From positions 1 through 40,387 of IMG/VR virus record IMGVR_UViG_3300037840_000486: a stretch of 40,387 bases of DNA; one strand, given 5' to 3'. The stretch comes from a virus. Of this stretch, positions 29,116-35,645 are shown piece after piece (position 1 is the stretch's first letter; each line of letters begins with the position of its first letter). The position numbers and the translations under genes are program-made. The notes beneath the pieces were generated by a model. The model was not told where the DNA came from and did no database searches. It worked only from the letters and a program-made list of their open reading frames with translations.

Positions 29116-31172
29116 GCATAAACCTTACCATCCCATCTGCTGCGGTCATTCTGCAACAACTTTTGAATGATTATCAGGCTGTCACAACACAGTACGGCTA
29201 TAGTGTCAGTATTGATCCTGGTTCCGAATTAGCTATACGTTATTCTTCGTTAGCTAACCAAATAGCTGTCTTATACTATCAAGCATTGCAGCAATTTCAA
29301 AGCCAAATGCCAGATAGTGCAACTGGTAGTGATTTAGACCGTTTAGCTAATCAGTTTGGCATTTTCCGCCGAGGAGCTACTTCAGCTCAAGGATTTGCTG
29401 CATTGATTGCAGCAGCTCCTCAAACACTCACTACCGCTATGACCTTAACAGCTTCCAATGGGTTAAGTTATCAAGTCTCGCAGACTGGCATCTATCAACC
29501 AGGTAGTAATTTTCCCATTGTCTCAATTGATCAAGGTAGTAATACTAATTTAGCACCTCCAGCCGTGCTGACTTGGTCAATCGGTATTCCTCCACTGACA
29601 CAAAATACGTGTCCTGTCACCGTTGCTTTGACTGGTGGTCAAGATGTAGAAGATGATACTACTTTTCGTAATCGTCTACTGTTAACTTTGCAAAATCCAC
29701 CACAAAGCGGCAATGCCTCTTCTCTCATCCAATTAGCACAAGGTGTAGATACTCTCATTCAGGCAGCTTTTATCTATCCTAATTATAATGGAGCAGGCAC
29801 CCAATTAATCGCCCTAGCCGGTTATCAAACCACCTCTTATATTGGCAGAGATTTGCCACATTTAGCTAATGATAATAGTTTATCTCTTAACTTACAATCT
29901 CCTGTCTATAATCAGTATACTTTACCTAATTCAGTAAATAATCTATCCAATCCTAATTTTGGAGAGTTTAATGATGGTAATACTTTAGCTAATGATACTT
30001 CTGCCGTTTATGGTCAATTAGCAGCTACTGTCGGCAATATCTATGCCACGGCTGTTACAACCGTTAATAATTTACCTATTAATTTAGCTTTTACTTTATC
30101 ATTACCTTATCCAGTGGGGGCAGCTTATAATGGTAGAGGTAATGGTTGGAATAATTTTACTACTTGGCCTAATCCAGATGGATATTGGGTAGGAGGTCTC
30201 AATTTATCTGGTTATCATGTGCCACAAATCGTCTCGGTGACAGGTAATGTTAGTGCTACTCCTACCACACCTGCTGGATTTGAGATTACCATCGCAGCCG
30301 CTACTGGTTCTACTGCTTCCATTTCTGATGGTAAAGTTCCATCTCCTACTGCTAATGTCACTCAAATAAACTGGATCAATCGTTCTGATTCTTTAGAAAC
30401 GGGTTGGCAGGTTGTGCAAGCCACTATTCTAAATGCTGTTAATAATGGCGACAACACCTGGACACTTATTTTAGATACGCCACTTACTTTCTCTAGTACG
30501 GGTGCTACCCAAACAGATAATATGAACGCTGCAACTGGCACTTTGACTTATAGTAGAACTTTGTCTTTTTTACCTGTCCCCGGACTTTTAACAGTTAATG
30601 TCAATGGTAGTATTATTGGATCTGATAATGGCGCTGGAGTTATTTCAGGATCTTTTGGTGGTCAATCTATGAGTGGAACTGTTAATTATTCTACAGGTGC
30701 TATTTCTATCACCTTTAATGTGGCTGGAGCCCCTGTAACTGGACAAACAATTACTTTCAGTTACACTATTGCTACTACAGATTTTTACGGTGATACTGGG
30801 GCAGTTGCTGGAGATTACATTTTCCCTGCCTCTGCTAATGCCCAAACTTACCTGACTAATGTCCTGCAAAACTTTGCATTATTGGGCCCTGGTCAAGTAA
30901 CTAATTCCTTGGGATTATTAGCTTTAGGAGCAGGCCGTGTTCCTTCTCTTTCGCAAGCTTATCAAACCAATATTACCAGCCAATTTGATAAAAATCTAGA
31001 GAGTAATTCTGAAGTATATTCTGCTTCCATATATTATAATCAAGCAACCGATACTACTTTTACTTATTATAATACAGTTAATCCCGGACAACCTCCTGCA
31101 TCTGCACCTCCTGGCATATGGATACCAAGAAATATCAGTTTCTATTCAGCAAATGACTCTAACTACCAATAA
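29112..31172 (+). CDS. Baseplate J-like protein (Mu gp47-like), enlarged
   Basis: A 686-residue protein. The gpJ-type start includes MPDSATGSDLDRLANQFGIF (about 70-90) and GGQDVEDDTTFRNRLLLTLQ (about 175-195). The usual family length is roughly 350-400, so about 250-300 residues are extra: a central insert with Ig-like sections (about 290-560; GFEITIAAATGSTASISD, LSFLPVPGLLTVNVNGSI). The C-terminal part, about 565-670, returns to a baseplate-like fold. Its stop lies just before the tnpB element. Confidence 0.8.
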   Translation: MSINLTIPSAAVILQQLLNDYQAVTTQYGYSVSIDPGSELAIRYSSLANQIAVLYYQALQQFQSQMPDSATGSDLDRLANQFGIFRRGATSAQGFAALIAAAPQTLTTAMTLTASNGLSYQVSQTGIYQPGSNFPIVSIDQGSNTNLAPPAVLTWSIGIPPLTQNTCPVTVALTGGQDVEDDTTFRNRLLLTLQNPPQSGNASSLIQLAQGVDTLIQAAFIYPNYNGAGTQLIALAGYQTTSYIGRDLPHLANDNSLSLNLQSPVYNQYTLPNSVNNLSNPNFGEFNDGNTLANDTSAVYGQLAATVGNIYATAVTTVNNLPINLAFTLSLPYPVGAAYNGRGNGWNNFTTWPNPDGYWVGGLNLSGYHVPQIVSVTGNVSATPTTPAGFEITIAAATGSTASISDGKVPSPTANVTQINWINRSDSLETGWQVVQATILNAVNNGDNTWTLILDTPLTFSSTGATQTDNMNAATGTLTYSRTLSFLPVPGLLTVNVNGSIIGSDNGAGVISGSFGGQSMSGTVNYSTGAISITFNVAGAPVTGQTITFSYTIATTDFYGDTGAVAGDYIFPASANAQTYLTNVLQNFALLGPGQVTNSLGLLALGAGRVPSLSQAYQTNITSQFDKNLESNSEVYSASIYYNQATDTTFTYYNTVNPGQPPASAPPGIWIPRNISFYSANDSNYQ

Positions 31173-31194
31173 GAGGATATAGATAGCTGAATAA

Positions 31195-31215
31195 CTCCAA
31201 GCTAAAGCATTGGAG
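31195..31215 (-). other. Right-end hairpin and probable omega RNA 3' region
   Basis: CTCCAA and TTGGAG pair around the loop TGCTTTAGC on the minus strand, followed by TTATTCAG. This resembles the right-end hairpin plus TTCA tip of IS605 elements, where the TnpB guide RNA scaffold ends and the guide begins in flanking DNA. Here the guide would be read from about 31186 leftwards. Confidence 0.6.
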
Positions 31216-31240
31216 GTTCCGAGGTCGAAAAAGTCTTGCT

Positions 31241-32260
31241 TCAGACATTTCGTTGCCTCATAGGCGTATCAGTATCGCCATTACCACCGATCTTTTTCTC
31301 GGTGGCAGAGATCAATGCGTTTGATTTGCCAATATTGAAACTGGCATTGACATCGGCATGACCAGTGTGGTTGCAATTTGCACACTTAAATACTTTTCCA
31401 TTACGCTTTCCAAGATGACCACATCTACTACAGTTTTGACTTGTATAGGCTGGATCAATGTATTGCACTGAAATACCTTGCAAAAGTGCCTTGTAGGCTA
31501 TCATAGCACCAAGTTGGTAGTATGACCAAGAGTTTAAGGTATAGCGAAATGACTTATTGTTTTTCTTACTATTGCGAATACCAGTTAGTTTCTCTAATTT
31601 GATACCGCAGTTATTTTGTTTAGCAAACTCAACTATCTGTTTGCTAATTTTATGATTGATGTCTTTGACCTTTCTGGTTTCTTTGCCTTTGGTTTGTTTT
31701 AGTTTTTTGTATTTAGCTTGTCGTTGCAAGGCACTACGCAATGCCTTATATTTTTTGTGGATATGTGGTGCTTGCTTACCTAACTTGATGACTTTACCAT
31801 TTGGAGCGGAGGCTACTGCACAATGGCTGGTAGCATTGAGATCAATTCCGACAAACCGATTAGTATCTAATAGTTCTTGATTGATCTTACTGAAAGCTAC
31901 ATAAGCATAAGTCTTGTCTAATTCTATCTGATAGACTTTTTCTATCTGATACTTACTATCGTTGGTTAGAGTTAGTTTCAGTGGAATTATACGAATGGAC
32001 TTTCCATCCACCTTGATTGATTGTGCTGGTGCTACTAATTTGATCTTGTTTGGATTGATACGCCTACATTTTTTGTTCTTGCCATATTTTCGTAGAACCT
32101 GATTGCTAATAGCGGAAGGCAAACCAATATCAGAAACATTTTTACTTGATAGCGAATATCTGTTTTTGATAGCATAGTTGGCTATCTGCACCGCTTTTGC
32201 TAATTCAGCAGTTAGGTCAGCATTATGTTTGATCTTGACTACTAAAATACTTTCAGACAT
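31241..32260 (-). CDS. tnpB: TnpB RNA-guided nuclease
   Basis: A compact 339-residue TnpB. RuvC residues are present: D140 in VGIDLN, E223 in KLEKL, D303 in HADVNAS. The four-Cys zinc finger is C277, C280, C293 and C296 (NCSRCGH and KCANCNH). The protein should therefore still cut DNA guided by an RNA made from the element's right end. The ATG at 32260 overlaps the tnpA remnant stop region, as in complete elements. It is transcribed against the surrounding late genes. Confidence 0.9.
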   Translation of the reverse strand: MSESILVVKIKHNADLTAELAKAVQIANYAIKNRYSLSSKNVSDIGLPSAISNQVLRKYGKNKKCRRINPNKIKLVAPAQSIKVDGKSIRIIPLKLTLTNDSKYQIEKVYQIELDKTYAYVAFSKINQELLDTNRFVGIDLNATSHCAVASAPNGKVIKLGKQAPHIHKKYKALRSALQRQAKYKKLKQTKGKETRKVKDINHKISKQIVEFAKQNNCGIKLEKLTGIRNSKKNNKSFRYTLNSWSYYQLGAMIAYKALLQGISVQYIDPAYTSQNCSRCGHLGKRNGKVFKCANCNHTGHADVNASFNIGKSNALISATEKKIGGNGDTDTPMRQRNV

Positions 32261-32318
32261 TTTTCTGCTCGCTAATATATTCTTTGACCACTTCTAAACT
32301 AACCGAACCACAAGTAGA
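32253..32318 (-). pseudogene. tnpA (IS200-type) C-terminal remnant
   Basis: Twenty-one codons (STCGSVSLEVVKEYISEQKN then V) before a TGA that overlaps the tnpB start. The S-V-S-x-E-x-V-x-x-YI-x-xQ pattern is the usual end of Y1 tyrosine transposases TnpA. Upstream of 32318 the homology stops abruptly where the endonuclease remnant begins. Confidence 0.65.
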
Positions 32319-32415
32319 AATTTCAAAACTTCACAAAGGTCGTAAGAAAACTGCCGAACACGTTAAACGTCTGAGCGAGTCACTTAAACAATATTATTCC
32401 AAAAGGAGATCATAA
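32317..32415 (+). pseudogene. Homing endonuclease remnant (NUMOD3-type C-terminus)
   Basis: Thirty-two codons in frame to TAA 32413-32415 read EISKLHKGRKKTAEHVKRLS and continue SESLKQYY. This is the H-K-G-R-K-x-x-x-EH-x-x-x-x-SES pattern of NUMOD3 DNA-binding motifs found at the ends of GIY-YIG and HNH homing endonucleases. The catalytic part is gone, replaced by the IS element. The stop lies in the ribosome binding region of the next gene, so this fragment has been kept for that gene's AAGGAG. Confidence 0.65.
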
Positions 32416-32922
32416 ATGCCATATCTGCCATCGAGAGACAGTGGAAGTACGTACCAGTGTCTGGCCAAAACTAACTACCAAAATTTACCACCCTCCAATC
32501 CCTTAACAGATTGGGACAATACTCTTTTAGCTCCTGCTATTTGTAATATAGCTGGATTAGGATTAACTGCTCCACGTATAACTTTACGTGTGCAATTAGC
32601 AGCTTCAACGGGTGGATTGAGTGTTATCACTTGGTATGCTGTTTGGAAAAATGTAGTTACAACCACTCCTGTCCCCAATCGCACTACCACTGGCACATAT
32701 ACTTTTACCCTTCCTGTCAATGTCAGCGATGAATATGACGCTTCCATCGGAATTACTGGCAATCAACCAGTGCAACTTTTTATGGCACAAGGCAATGTGG
32801 AAGGCTCCACTTTTGGACATCTACAGTGTTCAGCTAATGCTAATGTCATAACTGTCTATAATTTTAACTCGTCTGGTAACTTAGCTGATTCCACAGCTAT
32901 CATTAGCATTGTGGGATATTGA
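32416..32922 (+). CDS. Hypothetical virion-associated beta-rich protein
   Basis: A 168-residue, Thr/Asn-rich protein with few charged residues and a strong ribosome binding site (AAAAGGAGATCATAA). Strand-like stretches (RITLRVQLAASTGGLSVITW, then GTYTFTLPVNVSDEYDASI) suggest a jelly-roll or Ig-like decoration or tail protein. It is expressed in the late direction but is cut off from the baseplate genes by the tnpB element and from gp48 by the lipoprotein gene. Confidence 0.6.
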   Translation: MPYLPSRDSGSTYQCLAKTNYQNLPPSNPLTDWDNTLLAPAICNIAGLGLTAPRITLRVQLAASTGGLSVITWYAVWKNVVTTTPVPNRTTTGTYTFTLPVNVSDEYDASIGITGNQPVQLFMAQGNVEGSTFGHLQCSANANVITVYNFNSSGNLADSTAIISIVGY

Positions 32923-33016
32923 AAACCAATTACAGCGGCATTGTAAGAGATTAAAAGATACACGATCCCATTACCGTCAGGCGCAAAAGCCTTTCAGTCT
33001 GCATGCAATATAATAA

Positions 33017-33046
33017 AAAAGATCAATTCATTAAGAACGATCTTTT
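33017..33046. terminator. Bidirectional hairpin between convergent genes
   Basis: AAAAGATC and GATCTTTT form an 8-bp stem with a 14-base loop, with A and T runs on the outside of both arms. It separates the rightward gene ending at 32922 from the leftward gene ending at 33056 and could stop both transcripts weakly. Confidence 0.5.
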
Positions 33047-33055
33047 AGAGAGGAA

Positions 33056-33511
33056 TCAATAAGGAACCTCTTGATCTTTTTGTGGAATAGATGATTGAAA
33101 CATTCTTTTCCATTCAATTAGATCTTGTTGAATTTTTTCTGGCGAAATCAGTCGGGTACAATGTTCTGACATGTTATCACATGCTTGTGCTTCCCGTATT
33201 AGACTCGCCTCATACTGAAGAAAATCTTTGCAATCTTGATTACAATCTGGGTCGTTAATTATCTTATTAATTTCATCAAGATGAGCAATATCGGCTACAG
33301 CTCTTTGTTTCCTGGCTTCTGTCTCAGGATCAGGAGCAGGATGCATCCAGAGGTATTGTTGTTGAATCATACTTTGAATATTTTCCTGTTGCATACGTTG
33401 ATGTGCTAGCGTTTCAGGATCAGAAACGGCAGGCGGATAACCAACCTGACATCCCATACAAGTCATACAAGCCATACAAGCCACAATAATGCTAAAATCT
33501 ACAATCTTCAT
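33056..33511 (-). CDS. Secreted or lipoprotein-type moron protein
   Basis: A 151-residue protein with an N-terminal signal (MKIVDFSIIVACMACMTCMG then C): a short basic start, a hydrophobic Cys/Met-rich core and a possible lipobox ending at Cys21. The rest is hydrophilic and helical with four further Cys (NDPDCNQDCKDF, QACDNMSEHC), which may form disulfides in the periplasm. It is antisense to the late operon and has its own promoter, typical of a moron expressed outside lytic growth. Superinfection exclusion or a spanin-like lysis role are both possible. Confidence 0.65.
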   Translation of the reverse strand: MKIVDFSIIVACMACMTCMGCQVGYPPAVSDPETLAHQRMQQENIQSMIQQQYLWMHPAPDPETEARKQRAVADIAHLDEINKIINDPDCNQDCKDFLQYEASLIREAQACDNMSEHCTRLISPEKIQQDLIEWKRMFQSSIPQKDQEVPY

Positions 33512-33544
33512 GTTGAAGCAGGCTCCTAACCCCGCTTATTATCT

Positions 33545-33591
33545 ATGATAAGTCGTCTTCGTAACCCACGCCACTTGGCATGCTTATTGCC
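33545..33591 (-). promoter_or_regulatory. Promoter with 23-bp upstream element shared with 1681-1703
   Basis: On the minus strand TATCAT occupies 33550-33545, 18 bases downstream of a 23-bp element at 33569-33591 that is 20/23 identical to 1681-1703. It reads toward the lipoprotein gene, with AGGAG ahead of the ATG at 33511. On the plus strand the same DNA shows GG-N10-GC (TGGCATGCTTATTGCC), resembling a sigma-54 promoter toward the gene at 33624, an alternative reading. Confidence 0.6.
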
Positions 33592-33623
33592 ACACCACCC
33601 ATATTTATGAGAATAAAACTACA

Positions 33624-34601
33624 ATGTCTATAATGCCTGGATTTGGAAATAGCCAAGCTGGCTCCGAACTTTCTCTTATCTTGCAAGATTTACTAGCAGA
33701 TATGGGATCTGTCTTGACCACAGAAATAGGTTCTCTGGCTTGGTGTGAGGCAGTGGCTGTGGCTAGAGCTCTTCGTGCTGCGCAACAATTTAGTAAATTA
33801 CTTTCCAATCAATTAAATGCTACTACGATGAGTGTTCTGCAAGCTCGTTATGCTGTTTTATACGGACTGCCCAATACACCACAATTATCAGAAACCTTAT
33901 TGGCTAATCAACAAATATTTGGATTAGAACCAACCATCAGTAATTTGACTACGTATTTACAATCCACCATGGATGGCACTTTTATTGGATTAGATTTTAA
34001 TTATCAGATGCAGCCATATGCAACCAATAGCAATATTAGCAATGGTCAGTCTTATTTGTCTCCCTTATCTACTCTTTTTGTTTATATTTGGCAGCCTCGC
34101 AACAATCAAGATATTACGTTGATGCCCAATAATCTATTTTTGCAATATTCTAATAGTTATCAAAATATAGTGGATAAGTGGCTACCTGCTTATTGTGATG
34201 CTGTCAATCTCAATTTAACTAATCGAGGTTTTGAAGATGGATATGGCAATAATTATAATGGACTCATTTATAACAATTACAATGATGGATACAATGTCAT
34301 TTCTGGCACGGTAAGTTCTAACATTATCACTGGCACTAATACTGCTTTCCAATTATATCCAAATGGACAAGTAGGTGATTTTTCTTTACCTTTGAGTCAG
34401 GGATTTTTACCACCTCTGCAAGTGGTAGATGATAATAATGTTTTACAAACATACACAGTGGCATCGGTGCAATCTAATACTCAATTAACTATTGTAGGAA
34501 ATTTGGTTAGTAATATTACTAATAGGGCATACCGTACATTGGGTGTATGTATGGATCAACCTGGTTTAGATGGCGTTTGTTTATTGAATAACGGAACATA
34601 A
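33624..34601 (+). CDS. Baseplate/tail protein, Mu gp48-like N-terminus with long tail
   Basis: A 325-residue protein. The first 120 residues (ALRAAQQFSKLLSNQLNATT, then LQARYAVLYGLP) fit the DUF2313/gp48 pattern that follows gp47 in Mu-like phages. The remainder is Asn/Tyr-rich with a GYGNNYNGLIYNNYNDGYN stretch and a final beta part. It lies 112 bases after the divergent lipoprotein gene; no strong ribosome binding site is apparent. It should link baseplate to fibres. Confidence 0.65.
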   Translation: MSIMPGFGNSQAGSELSLILQDLLADMGSVLTTEIGSLAWCEAVAVARALRAAQQFSKLLSNQLNATTMSVLQARYAVLYGLPNTPQLSETLLANQQIFGLEPTISNLTTYLQSTMDGTFIGLDFNYQMQPYATNSNISNGQSYLSPLSTLFVYIWQPRNNQDITLMPNNLFLQYSNSYQNIVDKWLPAYCDAVNLNLTNRGFEDGYGNNYNGLIYNNYNDGYNVISGTVSSNIITGTNTAFQLYPNGQVGDFSLPLSQGFLPPLQVVDDNNVLQTYTVASVQSNTQLTIVGNLVSNITNRAYRTLGVCMDQPGLDGVCLLNNGT

Positions 34602-34610
34602 GGAATAATC

Positions 34611-35636
34611 ATGGTTTTTAACAAGCCTTCAACTGAAATTAATGTGAGTGGAGCTTATGCTTTTCAGGGGTCTGTCTTATCTTCCGCTCAAAATTATATC
34701 GATAACTCATTCCCCTATTTAATGGATATTAGGGGAAGTAATGTGTTGGCAGGCACAAATACCATTAGTGGCACCCTAAATATCTTATCTGGTGGCAGTT
34801 TGGATGTAGAATCGGGGGCAGTATTAACTATCAGTGGTCTTCTGGCTAGCAACCTAGAGTGGGAATCTTCCTTATCTACACCTTCGCTATTGCAAGCTAC
34901 GCCCAGCACAGATAGTACTGTAGGTAATATTACCATACAAGCCTCTGACGCTTATGCATCGGCAATGACGCATACAAGTGGTGGAAGTATTACTATTTCT
35001 ACCGGAAATCCAACAACGGGCGGTACTAATGGAACTTTAACATTACAAGTGGGTCATGGTATTGGGAGCTCCAGTAGTTTTCTGATTGGTAATGGCGTTA
35101 CAGGTAACACCACGATAAATGCTTCTGCCTTAAGTGTCTCCACTAGTGGATTAGTTGTCACAAACGATAATGCGTCGGTAGAAATTCTTCCTACTGGAGC
35201 TTCCGCCGTAAGCGGGTTTGTGCCCGGTGCCCTGACAGTGGCGCCATGGAATCAAAATGGAAGTGGATTACTACCGGCTATTCTCTGTAATAACTGGACT
35301 CCATATACTGTGTCCACAGCCGCTAGCGGTAGCAATGCAGTCGCAGCCTCATTAACAGTACCTATTTTACGAGCTTTTTGGGTGGAAATGGTTTGGATTA
35401 GACGTGGTGTAACGGGTGTCGTCGTGCTTGGTAATCGTTCTGCTACCTCTGTTATTGTAGCCTCCTCTGGAGCCGTCACAATCAATGGTGTCTCTGCCTT
35501 ATATTCAGGGGGTGGTTTCGATAGCGCTTCTAATCTTACCGTAACATCAACAGGGAATAACAATCTTACCATTACAGCAGTAGCTCAAACAGCTTATATG
35601 GATTGGCAAATTTTTGTTAACTTGGTCGCAATTTAA
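34611..35636 (+). CDS. Tail fibre protein with modules shared with the next gene
   Basis: A 341-residue protein behind AAGGAATAATC. Residues 40-80 show a beta-helix-like series (TNTISGTLNILSGGSLDVES), and residues 85-165 have LEWESSLSTPSLLQATPSTD and GGSITISTGNPTTGGTNGTL, which recur in form in the gene at 35646. The C-terminal part is Val/Ala/Thr-rich and beta-like. Assigned as a fibre from place and composition. Confidence 0.7.
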   Translation: MVFNKPSTEINVSGAYAFQGSVLSSAQNYIDNSFPYLMDIRGSNVLAGTNTISGTLNILSGGSLDVESGAVLTISGLLASNLEWESSLSTPSLLQATPSTDSTVGNITIQASDAYASAMTHTSGGSITISTGNPTTGGTNGTLTLQVGHGIGSSSSFLIGNGVTGNTTINASALSVSTSGLVVTNDNASVEILPTGASAVSGFVPGALTVAPWNQNGSGLLPAILCNNWTPYTVSTAASGSNAVAASLTVPILRAFWVEMVWIRRGVTGVVVLGNRSATSVIVASSGAVTINGVSALYSGGGFDSASNLTVTSTGNNNLTITAVAQTAYMDWQIFVNLVAI

Positions 35637-35645
35637 GGATTTATA

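Larger units (their letters stand above)
31187..32318 (-). mobile_element. IS200/IS605-type element, left end and most of tnpA lost
   Basis: The element carries tnpB, a remnant of the tnpA 3' end overlapping its start, and a right end with the family's subterminal hairpin, after which the sequence TTCAG likely marks the tip near 31187. No left end and no complete tnpA exist, so it cannot move alone. It lies antisense to the late operon between the gp47-like gene and the gene at 32416. Confidence 0.75.
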
